Positions 7,779 to 14,200 of a stretch of DNA of 30,544 nt are shown here, one piece after another. The stretch lies in assembly GCA_020638595.1 (NCBI GenBank), contig JACKIG010000040.1, forward strand, positions 1 to 30,544. Reading direction: 5' to 3'. This DNA comes from Rhodospirillaceae bacterium (GTDB taxonomy: Bacteria > Pseudomonadota > Alphaproteobacteria > DSM-16000 > Inquilinaceae). The translations under genes were made by a program, and so were the position numbers. Numbering within the stretch: position 1 is the first letter of the stretch; each line of letters starts with the position of its first letter. The notes under the pieces are model-generated. The model was not told the origin of the DNA. It did no database searches and saw only the letters and a list, made by a program, of their open reading frames with translations.

Positions 7779-8513
7779 ATGTCGGCCATAGATCCGCCGA
7801 TCACGCAGCTGCACCATTTCTTCCGCTCCGTGCCCCTGCCCTGCCCGTATCTCAGCACCGAGGTTGAACGCAAGCTGTTCACCCGGCTGGCCCAGCCGGA
7901 TGCGACGGCGCTCAACTCGCTGTTGACGCGGGCCGGGTTCCGCCGCAGCCACGACATCATCTACCGGCCCGTCTGTCCGCACTGCCAGGCCTGCGTGCCC
8001 GTGCGGATCGCCGCCAACCGCTTCGTGCTCAGCCGGTCCATGCGCCGGGTGTACCGGGTCAACGGCGACCTGGCCGCGGTCGAACGGCCGGCCATGGCCA
8101 CGTCGGAGCAGTTCGCCCTGTTCCGCCGCTATCAACGCTCCCGCCATGGCGAGAGCGACATGGCGCGGATGACGGAAAGCGACTACCGCGACATGATCGA
8201 GGAAGGCGGCGTGGACTGCCGCATCGTCGAGCTGCGAAAGCCCGACGGCCAGCTTGTCGGCGCCATCCTGGCCGACCGGCTGACCGACGGCGTGTCGGCC
8301 GTCTACAGCTTCTTCGAGCCGACGATGCCGGAGCGCAGCCTGGGCACGCGGCTGGTGCTCTGCCTGGTCGACGAAGTCCGCCGCCTCTGCCAGCCCCATG
8401 TCTACCTGGGCTACTGGATCGCCAACAGCGACAAGATGCGCTACAAGGCCCGCTTTCGCCCGATGGAAGCGTTGGTGGACGGCGTCTGGCGGGAACTCTC
8501 TGCCGAGGGCTGA
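7779..8513 (+). CDS. bpt: Aspartate/glutamate leucyltransferase (bacterial ATE homologue)
   Basis: A protein of 244 residues, the usual length for Bpt. It transfers leucine from Leu-tRNA to N-terminal Asp or Glu of proteins, marking them for ClpS/ClpAP degradation in the cytoplasm. The N-terminal ATE domain shows the conserved Cys cluster CPHCQAC (66-72) after IIYRP. The C-terminal GNAT-like domain shows DGVSAVYSFFEP and GYWIANSDKMRYKARFRP. The ATG at 7779 is preceded by GGTGA at 7770-7774. It begins 20 bases after the frameshifted alpha-E gene and may share its transcript. The downstream 176 bases before the TRAP binding protein hold a 7-bp hairpin but no clear terminator. Specificity (Leu rather than Arg) is inferred from the bacterial Bpt pattern. 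Confidence 0.93.
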   Translation: MSAIDPPITQLHHFFRSVPLPCPYLSTEVERKLFTRLAQPDATALNSLLTRAGFRRSHDIIYRPVCPHCQACVPVRIAANRFVLSRSMRRVYRVNGDLAAVERPAMATSEQFALFRRYQRSRHGESDMARMTESDYRDMIEEGGVDCRIVELRKPDGQLVGAILADRLTDGVSAVYSFFEPTMPERSLGTRLVLCLVDEVRRLCQPHVYLGYWIANSDKMRYKARFRPMEALVDGVWRELSAEG

Positions 8514-8639
8514 GCTGCGGTCCGGCTTTTCTTGCCGGTTGCCCCCGGTATGTCCGCCCGTGTATGTGAATTCGGATAACGGCCGTTGCCTTGATCTACG
8601 GCAGGCCGGGGATGGACTTGCGTCCAGGCAGACCCAATC

Positions 8640-8660
8640 GGCGGGCCTTGCGCGCCCGCC
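8640..8660 (+). other. GC-rich hairpin in the leader of the TRAP binding-protein gene
   Basis: GGCGGGC (8640-8646) and GCCCGCC (8654-8660) form a perfect 7-bp stem with a 7-base loop, ending 15 bases before the GGGAGGA ribosome site (8676-8682). No T-run follows, so a classical terminator is unlikely. It may be a 5' stabilising stem of the abundant binding-protein mRNA or a weak bpt terminator; neither is proven. Confidence 0.35.
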
Positions 8661-8689
8661 TTCACAACACGAACCGGGAGGACACACGC

Positions 8690-9808
8690 ATGACCCTGCA
8701 TCGCCGCAACTTCGTTACGGGCGCCGTCGCCGGGGGCGCGGCCGCCACGGCTGCTGCGGCCGCATCCACCTTTCCGAAACCGGCGATCGCGCAAGACCGG
8801 CGCGAATGGCGGATGGTCACGACCTGGCCGAAGAACTTCCCGGGTCTGGGGACGGGCGCGAACATCCTGGGCGACCTGATCACCAGGATGTCGGACGGCC
8901 GGCTGTCGGTCACTGTCTACGGCGCCGGCGAGATCGTCCCCGCCTTCGAGGCGATGGACGCCGTTTCCAATGGTACGGTGGAGATGGGCCACGGCGCCCC
9001 GTATTACTGGAAGGGCAAGGTCGACGCGTCCCAGTACATCGCCGCCACCCCGTTCGGCATGAACGCGCAGGAACAGAACGCCTGGTTCCAGTACGGCGGC
9101 GGGCAGGAGCTGGCCGACCGCGTCTATGAGCAGATGGGCTGCAAGTTCTTCCCCAGCGGCAATACCGGCACCCAGATGGGCGGCTGGTTCAACAAGGAAA
9201 TGAACACCATCGCCGACTACCAGGGCCTGAAGATGCGCATCCCCGGCCTGGGCGGCGAAGTGGTCAAGGCGGCCGGCGCCACCGTGGTCAACCTGCCCGG
9301 CGGCGAACTGCTGGCGGCCATGCAGTCCGGGGCCATCGATGCCATGGAATGGGTCGGTCCCTACAACGACCTGGCGTTCGGCATCTACCAGGTGGCCCAG
9401 TACTACTACTATCCGGGCTGGCACGAGCCGGCGACGGTGCTGGACAACTTCATCAACCTCGACGCGTGGTCGGAGCTGCCGGACGACCTCAAGGCCATCG
9501 TCGAAGTGGCCAATACGGCGGTCAATCAGCTGGTGCTTGGCGAGTTCGTGGCCCGCAACAACGCAGCGCTGCAATCGCTGATCAACGAGCACAACGTGGA
9601 CCTGCGCCCCTTCCCGGACGAGCTGTTGACCGAGCTGGGCCGGATCTCCGGCGAGGTGCTGGGCGACCTGACCAGCGCCGACCCGCTGAGCAGCGAAGTG
9701 ATGCAGAGCATCGTCAGTTTCCGCAGCGAAGCCCGCGCCTGGGGCAACGTCTCGGAGAGGGCATTCGCCGGTGCGCGCGACCTGCCGTTCGACTGGGTCA
9801 CACCCTAA
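8690..9808 (+). CDS. TRAP transporter solute-binding protein, TakP-like (DctP superfamily), TAT-exported
   Basis: A protein of 372 residues from ATG 8690, chosen because GGGAGGA lies 7 bases upstream and a twin-arginine signal follows at once (RRNFVTG, Ala/Gly-rich core, likely cleavage after about residue 34, AIA/Q). The mature protein closely resembles TakP, the 2-oxo-acid binding protein of Rhodobacter: TTWPKNFPGLG, MGHGAPYYWKGK, NTGTQMGGWFNKE, MRIPGLGGEVV (Arg183 expected to bind the substrate carboxylate), EWVGPYNDLAFG and YYYPGWHEP. It would capture 2-oxo acids or similar carboxylates in the periplasm. No membrane subunit is adjacent; speD and speE separate it from two dctQM pairs at 11427-15765. 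A strong terminator follows. Substrate is inferred from similarity only. Confidence 0.92.
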   Translation: MTLHRRNFVTGAVAGGAAATAAAAASTFPKPAIAQDRREWRMVTTWPKNFPGLGTGANILGDLITRMSDGRLSVTVYGAGEIVPAFEAMDAVSNGTVEMGHGAPYYWKGKVDASQYIAATPFGMNAQEQNAWFQYGGGQELADRVYEQMGCKFFPSGNTGTQMGGWFNKEMNTIADYQGLKMRIPGLGGEVVKAAGATVVNLPGGELLAAMQSGAIDAMEWVGPYNDLAFGIYQVAQYYYYPGWHEPATVLDNFINLDAWSELPDDLKAIVEVANTAVNQLVLGEFVARNNAALQSLINEHNVDLRPFPDELLTELGRISGEVLGDLTSADPLSSEVMQSIVSFRSEARAWGNVSERAFAGARDLPFDWVTP

Positions 9809-9835
9809 GCGCCGGATTACCTCTTGACATCGCTG

Positions 9836-9864
9836 GGGGCGGCCACGGCCGCCCCTTTTCTTTT
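9836..9864 (+). terminator. Rho-independent terminator of the TRAP binding-protein gene
   Basis: GGGGCGGCC (9836-9844) pairs with GGCCGCCCC (9847-9855), giving up to nine G-C pairs with a very short loop, followed directly by TTTTCTTTT (9856-9864). It lies 28 bases after the stop codon and separates the binding-protein transcript from speD. Confidence 0.88.
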
Positions 9865-9893
9865 GATCCCCAGGATTTTTTCTCCGATCGCCC

Positions 9894-9922
9894 TTGCGAA
9901 GGGGACCTTGAGCCTTCATATA
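9894..9922 (+). promoter_or_regulatory. Possible sigma-70 promoter of speD-speE
   Basis: TTGCGA (9894-9899), 17 bases, then CATATA (9917-9922) give a fair -35/-10 pair in the 100 bases between the upstream terminator and speD. Because the preceding transcript ends at a strong terminator, speDE needs its own promoter in this stretch; the exact boxes are a guess. Confidence 0.3.
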
Positions 9923-9966
9923 GCGCGTTCCCTGTTTCTGGGTCATCTACTGACTGGAGGACACCG

Positions 9967-10539
9967 ATGGCTGATACCAAGGCTGTCTTCCAATTGGGGA
10001 TCGACTTGGACACCCGTGTCGCGGGCAAGGTTGCCCACGATGCGCCAAGCACTGCCCATGCGGAAGAAGCGTCGCCGAGCCTGACCGATCAGACGGCGAA
10101 GGATACGAAGGCGGCGATTGAGGAGAGCCCCAAGGCTCTCGATCACTGGGTCGTGCAAGACGGCCGCTGTTATGCCGGCCGACACTTGATCATAGATCTG
10201 TGGGGCGGACACGACCTGGACGATATCGCCCTGGTCGATGCGACCCTGCGCGAGGCCGTGGACGTTGCCGGTGCGACGCTGCTGCACCTGCACCTGCACC
10301 ATTTCACGCCCAACGGCGGCATCTCCGGCGTGGCGGTGCTGGCGGAAAGCCACATCAGCATCCACAGCTGGCCCGAGCGCAACTATGCGGCCCTGGACGT
10401 CTTCATGTGCGGCGATGCCGAGCCCCACCGGGTCATCCCCGTTCTGCGGCGCGCCTTCCGGCCGTCGCGGGTTTGCGTTTCCGACCTCTACCGCGGCGAA
10501 GACGAGAGGGTTCGGTTACTGTCCGAAGCGGCGGCATGA
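9967..10539 (+). CDS. speD: S-adenosylmethionine decarboxylase proenzyme with 65-residue N-terminal extension
   Basis: A protein of 190 residues from ATG 9967, with GGAGG at 9956-9960. It decarboxylates S-adenosylmethionine to supply the aminopropyl group for spermidine. The class 1b core begins about residue 66 (CYAGRHLIIDLWGG). Self-cleavage is expected between Glu127 and Ser128 (LAES/HISIHSWPE), turning Ser128 into the pyruvoyl group. His133 and Cys148 (VFMCGD) are the other catalytic residues. All three are exactly 65 positions beyond the Thermotoga residues Ser63, His68 and Cys83. The extra N-terminal region starts MADTKAVFQLGIDLDTR and continues as an Ala/Glu/Asp/Ser-rich, probably disordered stretch. 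The gene overlaps speE by four bases (ATGA), so the two are translationally coupled. Confidence 0.94.
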   Translation: MADTKAVFQLGIDLDTRVAGKVAHDAPSTAHAEEASPSLTDQTAKDTKAAIEESPKALDHWVVQDGRCYAGRHLIIDLWGGHDLDDIALVDATLREAVDVAGATLLHLHLHHFTPNGGISGVAVLAESHISIHSWPERNYAALDVFMCGDAEPHRVIPVLRRAFRPSRVCVSDLYRGEDERVRLLSEAAA

Positions 10540-11387
10540 CCGAATGGTTCACCGAGACGCTGCATGAGGGCGTGGCACAGGCGCTGACGATCGACAAGGT
10601 CCGGTTTCGCCAGCGCACGGACCATCAGGACCTGATCATCTTCGAAAACCGTGTCCACGGGCGCGTGCTGGCGCTGGACGGCGTCGTGCAGGTCACGACG
10701 GGCGACGAGTTCGTCTATCACGAGATGATCGCCCATGTGCCCCTGCTGGCCCATGGGCGGGCCCGGCGGGTACTGATCATTGGTGGCGGCGACGGCGGCA
10801 CGGCCCGCCGTTGCCTCTGCCATCCGGTCGATCGCGTGACGATGGTGGAGATCGACCGGTCGGTGGTCGATCTCTGCTGCACCCACATGCCCGAAGTCGG
10901 CGCGCAGGCGTTCGACGATCCCCGGCTGGATCTGGTCATCGCCGATGGCGCGGCCTATGTGGCGGAGACGGACGAGCGGTTCGACGTCATCATCATCGAT
11001 TCGACCGATCCGATCGGTCCGGGCCAGGTCCTGTTCACGCCGGCCTTCTATGCGGCCTGCCATCGCTGCCTGACGCCGGGCGGCATTCTGGTCAACCAGG
11101 CGGGGGTGCCGGCCCTGCAGGGAAGCGAGCTGACCGCCGTCACCCGCGCCCTGCGAACGAGCTTCGCCGATGTCTGGGCCTATACGGCCGTCGTTCCCAC
11201 CTACTACGGCGGCATCATGACCCTGGGCTGGGCCAGCGACGATCCCGGCGCCAGGCACGTCGACCGGGCGACACTGGCGGCGCGGGCCGAAGAGGCGGGC
11301 ATTGTCGGGCGCTACTACAGCCCGGCGGTGCATGTGGCGAGTTTCGCGCTGCCGCCCTGGGTCGAGGCGCTGATTACCGCCGGCTGA
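10536..11387 (+). CDS. speE: Spermidine synthase (polyamine aminopropyltransferase)
   Basis: A protein of 283 residues starting at ATG 10536 within the speD stop. It transfers the aminopropyl group of decarboxylated S-adenosylmethionine to putrescine. An N-terminal beta domain contains LALDGVVQVTTGDEFVYHEM, the usual signature. The Rossmann methyltransferase-like fold has the nucleotide-binding loop IIGGGDGGTARR (about 86-97) and the acidic ligand VEID. The catalytic Asp is in IIDSTDPIGPG (about 154-164). Length and motifs match bacterial SpeE of about 280-290 residues. It converges on dctM (minus strand) with 39 bases between the stops and no convincing terminator. Confidence 0.95.
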   Translation: MTEWFTETLHEGVAQALTIDKVRFRQRTDHQDLIIFENRVHGRVLALDGVVQVTTGDEFVYHEMIAHVPLLAHGRARRVLIIGGGDGGTARRCLCHPVDRVTMVEIDRSVVDLCCTHMPEVGAQAFDDPRLDLVIADGAAYVAETDERFDVIIIDSTDPIGPGQVLFTPAFYAACHRCLTPGGILVNQAGVPALQGSELTAVTRALRTSFADVWAYTAVVPTYYGGIMTLGWASDDPGARHVDRATLAARAEEAGIVGRYYSPAVHVASFALPPWVEALITAG

Positions 11388-11426
11388 TGCCAGCGGCGCC
11401 CGGCCGCCGCACCCGCCGTCCGGTCG

Positions 11427-12842
11427 TCAGGACGGGTTGATGATGTTGGGCAGCCAGGTGGCCAACCCCGGGAACAGCGCCAGGATCGCCAGCATGCCCA
11501 GCTGGATCACCACGAACGGGATGATGCCCTTGTAGATCGCGGTCGTGCTGACCGAATCGGGTGCAACCCCGCGCAGGTAGAACAGGGCGAAGCCGAAGGG
11601 CGGCGTCAGGAAACTGGTTTGCAGGTTGACCGCGATCATCACGCCCAGCCAGACCGGGTCCAGGTCCATGGTCAGCAGCACGGGACCCACGATCGGGACG
11701 ACCACGAAGATGATCTCGATGAAATCGAGGAAGAAGCCCATCACGAACATCAGGGCCATGACCACCAGCATCGCGCCGAAGGCGCCGCCGGGCATGGCGC
11801 TCAATGCCTCGTGCACCAGCGCCTCGCCGCCCAGGCCGCGGAAGACCAGCGAGAAAACCGAAGCGCCGAGCAGGATGACGAACACCATCGAGCTGATGAT
11901 GGTGGTCTGCTGCATCACATCCACAAGGATCGCCCGGGTGAGCTGACGGCGCGAGGCGGCCAGGATGCAGGCCCCCACCGCGCCAAGGGCGGCACTTTCC
12001 GTCGGCGTCGCGATCCCCGCGAGGATGGAGCCCAGCACCGCCAGGATCAGCCCGGCCGGCGGCAGCAGCACCTTGACGATGCGCAAGCCGAGATGGCCGG
12101 TATCCCCCTCCGCCCGCTGCAACGCCGGCGTCGCCTTGGGGTCGATGATCGAGACGATGATCACCCAGAGCATGTAGAGAACGACCAGCACCATACCCGG
12201 CACGAAGGCCCCGGCGAACAGGTCGACGACCGACACCGGCTCGGGCGCGAAGTTGCCCTGCGCCAGCTGCGCCTGGGTGTAGGCACCTTGCAGGATGTCG
12301 CCCAGCAGGATCAGGACGATCGACGGCGGAATGATCTGGCCCAGCGTCCCGGAGGCGCAGATGGCGCCGGTCGCCAGCTTGGGATCGTAGCCCGCGCGCA
12401 GCATGGCCGGCAGGCTGAGCAGGCCCATCGTCACCACCGTCGCGCCGACGATGCCGGTGGATGCCGCCAGCAGCATGCCGACGATGATGACCGAGATGCC
12501 GAGCCCGCCCCTGAGCTTGCCGAACAGCAGGCCCATGGTTTCCAGCAGCTGCTCGGCGATCCTCGAGCGTTCCAGCATCACCCCCATGAAGACGAACAGG
12601 GGCACGGCCACCAGCACCTCGTTGACCATCACGCCGAAATAGCGTGACGGCAGGGCGCTCAACAGGTTGAACTGGAACATGTTGGTCGTGATGCCGAGGG
12701 CGTCCAGCCCGGTCCCCAGGCAGGCGAACGCCAGCGCGACGCCGGCCAGCGTGAACGCCACGGGATAGCCCAGCAGCAGCACGCCGCACGCGCAGGCGAA
12801 CATCAGCAGGCTGGCGATCTCGCCCAGGGCGGCACTATGCAT
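11427..12842 (-). CDS. TRAP transporter large permease subunit (DctM family), copy 1
   Basis: A protein of 471 residues from ATG 12842, the inner-membrane channel-forming subunit of a TRAP symporter. An ATG 15 bases further upstream is possible, but 12842 gives an 8-base overlap with dctQ. Family motifs are ALPSRYFGVMVNEVLVAVPL, FVFMGVMLERS, LAASTGIVGATVVTMGL, GTLGQIIPPSIVLILLGD and GIATPTESAALGAVG. The C-terminus repeats the fold (GFFLDFIEIIFVVVPIVGPV, NLQTSFLTPPFGFALFYLRG). It is a clear paralogue of the plus-strand DctM at 14197 but lacks that protein's inserted segment of about 67 residues. It probably works with the DctQ encoded just upstream and an unlinked or shared binding protein such as the TakP-like one at 8690. 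Confidence 0.95.
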   Translation of the reverse strand: MHSAALGEIASLLMFACACGVLLLGYPVAFTLAGVALAFACLGTGLDALGITTNMFQFNLLSALPSRYFGVMVNEVLVAVPLFVFMGVMLERSRIAEQLLETMGLLFGKLRGGLGISVIIVGMLLAASTGIVGATVVTMGLLSLPAMLRAGYDPKLATGAICASGTLGQIIPPSIVLILLGDILQGAYTQAQLAQGNFAPEPVSVVDLFAGAFVPGMVLVVLYMLWVIIVSIIDPKATPALQRAEGDTGHLGLRIVKVLLPPAGLILAVLGSILAGIATPTESAALGAVGACILAASRRQLTRAILVDVMQQTTIISSMVFVILLGASVFSLVFRGLGGEALVHEALSAMPGGAFGAMLVVMALMFVMGFFLDFIEIIFVVVPIVGPVLLTMDLDPVWLGVMIAVNLQTSFLTPPFGFALFYLRGVAPDSVSTTAIYKGIIPFVVIQLGMLAILALFPGLATWLPNIINPS

Positions 12843-13392
12843 CGCGGTGCTCCGCATGCGGTTCGACCTCGATCTGGATGAACCGCGGATGCCCGCGCAA
12901 GATCAGGTAGGACCGTCCCGCCAGCGACAGGCCCTGCAGCCCGACGACGACGCAGAAGACCAGCAGCACCGATTTCAGCAGGAACAGGCCAGGCATGCCG
13001 CCGGCCTCGCGGCTGACTTCCAGGCGGCTCCAACTGTCGCTGACATAGGGGATCGACACCCAGCCCAAGACCGCGATCACCGGCAACAGCAGGAAGAAGC
13101 TGCCGAACAGGTCCACCAGCGCCCGGTAGCGCTGGCTGTTCGGCCGATAGAACACGTCGACGCGGACATGGCCGTTGCGCAGCAGCGTGAATCCGGCCCC
13201 GACCATGAAGACGATGCCGTGCATCCAGACATAGGATTCCTGCAGCCAGACGAAGCCGATGGCGAACAGGTACCGCAGGATGACGACCAGCGCCGTCGTC
13301 AGCACCATCAGCAGGCAGATCCAGGACACGACCCGACCGATGCGGTCGTTCGCGGCATCCACGGCAAGGACGAACTTCTCGATGAAGTGCAA
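12835..13392 (-). CDS. TRAP transporter small permease subunit (DctQ family), copy 1
   Basis: A protein of 185 residues with four predicted transmembrane helices, the small integral subunit that pairs with DctM. The TTG at 13392 is chosen as start because the protein then aligns residue for residue with the paralogue at 13637 over the first 24 positions, both ending in VSW. A GGGAA lies about eight bases upstream. The frame is open further, but its sequence there is Arg-rich and unlike the family. Typical motifs are ALVVILRYLF, QESYVWMHGIVFMVGAGF and NGHVRVDVFYR. The stop lies eight bases inside dctM. It is divergent from the second TRAP pair across a 244-base region. Confidence 0.88.
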   Translation of the reverse strand: MHFIEKFVLAVDAANDRIGRVVSWICLLMVLTTALVVILRYLFAIGFVWLQESYVWMHGIVFMVGAGFTLLRNGHVRVDVFYRPNSQRYRALVDLFGSFFLLLPVIAVLGWVSIPYVSDSWSRLEVSREAGGMPGLFLLKSVLLVFCVVVGLQGLSLAGRSYLILRGHPRFIQIEVEPHAEHRDA

Positions 13393-13473
13393 GGATCGTT
13401 CCCGGAAAACGCCGGCAACCGAGCGGCGACGTCGCGGGGCCGTACCGGCGGCGACGCCTGATGCAGCCCTTCG

Positions 13474-13485
13474 ATCGCTAGCGAT
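13474..13485. promoter_or_regulatory. 12-base perfect palindrome between the divergent TRAP operons
   Basis: ATCGCTAGCGAT reads identically on both strands and sits in the 244-base region (13393-13636) between the two dctQ genes, 81 bases from one start and 151 from the other. Its position suits an operator that controls both operons. No regulator gene lies next to it and no matching factor is recognised. I could not place convincing -35 and -10 boxes in this region. Confidence 0.4.
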
Positions 13486-13636
13486 TACCGCAACCCGGCC
13501 GAAATGGCCACCCCCAAAACCCCAATCGCCCCGTTGTGCTTGGCGTGCGCTTCGGCGTATTCGGTGAGGGGGGGCGGGCGACGCGCGCCCCATCTGCCGC
13601 CGCCTTCCATCCATCCGGTGCGGAGAGTCCACGCCC

Positions 13637-14200
13637 GTGGCCCCAATCCTGCGACTCGCGAGTGCCATCGACCGCCTGAACGACGTTGTCGGGCGGACGG
13701 TCTCGTGGCTCGCGGTGTTCCTGGTTCTCTGCCAGTTCGCGCTTGTGATCCTGCGCTATGTCTTCGGCGTCGGTTCGATCTTCATGCAGGAATCGATCCT
13801 GTATGCCCACGGCGCCATGCTGATGCTGGCCGCAGGCTATGCGCTGGCCGCCGACGGGCATGTCCGCGTCGATATCTTCTATCGGGAGGGCACGGCACGC
13901 CGAAAGGCCCTGATCAACCTGATCGGCGTCATCGTGCTGCTGCTGCCCTTTGCCGCCGTCGTCGGCATCACCGCCTGGCCCTATGTGCTGGAGAGCTGGC
14001 TGACACTGGAAGGCTCGCGCGAGACCAGCGGCATCCCTGCGCTGTTCCTGCTGAAGAGCGTGATCGTGCTGTTCGCCTTGCTGCTGGCCTTGCAGGGGGT
14101 CGCGCTTGGCCTGCGCTCGCTGGCCTGCCTGTCGGGACATGACGATGGGCTGCCGGGCGACGGCCCGGCCCCTGCGGCCGACGGACGGAGCGGCCGATGA
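13637..14200 (+). CDS. TRAP transporter small permease subunit (DctQ family), copy 2
   Basis: A protein of 187 residues starting at GTG 13637, with GGAGAG at 13622-13627. Four predicted helices and the family motifs FALVILRYVFGVG, QESILYAHGAMLMLAAGYAL and DGHVRVDIFYREG are present. It is a paralogue of the minus-strand DctQ at 12835-13392; identical stretches such as GHVRVD, and FLLKSV near the last helix, align without gaps. It overlaps the following dctM by four bases (ATGA), so the two are translationally coupled. The polar C-terminal tail is short, Gly/Pro/Asp-rich and probably disordered. Substrate is unknown; no binding protein is encoded in this operon. Confidence 0.93.
   Translation: MAPILRLASAIDRLNDVVGRTVSWLAVFLVLCQFALVILRYVFGVGSIFMQESILYAHGAMLMLAAGYALAADGHVRVDIFYREGTARRKALINLIGVIVLLLPFAAVVGITAWPYVLESWLTLEGSRETSGIPALFLLKSVIVLFALLLALQGVALGLRSLACLSGHDDGLPGDGPAPAADGRSGR

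Noticed and set aside
8591..8604. TTGATCTACGGCAG as a second FNR-type box
   Set aside because: The second half matches the consensus poorly, and its position relative to the TRAP gene gives no promoter.
11416..11435. CCGTCC and GGACGG hairpin at the dctM stop, as a terminator between speE and dctM
   Set aside because: Only six pairs, an eight-base loop that contains the stop codon, and no U-tract on either strand.
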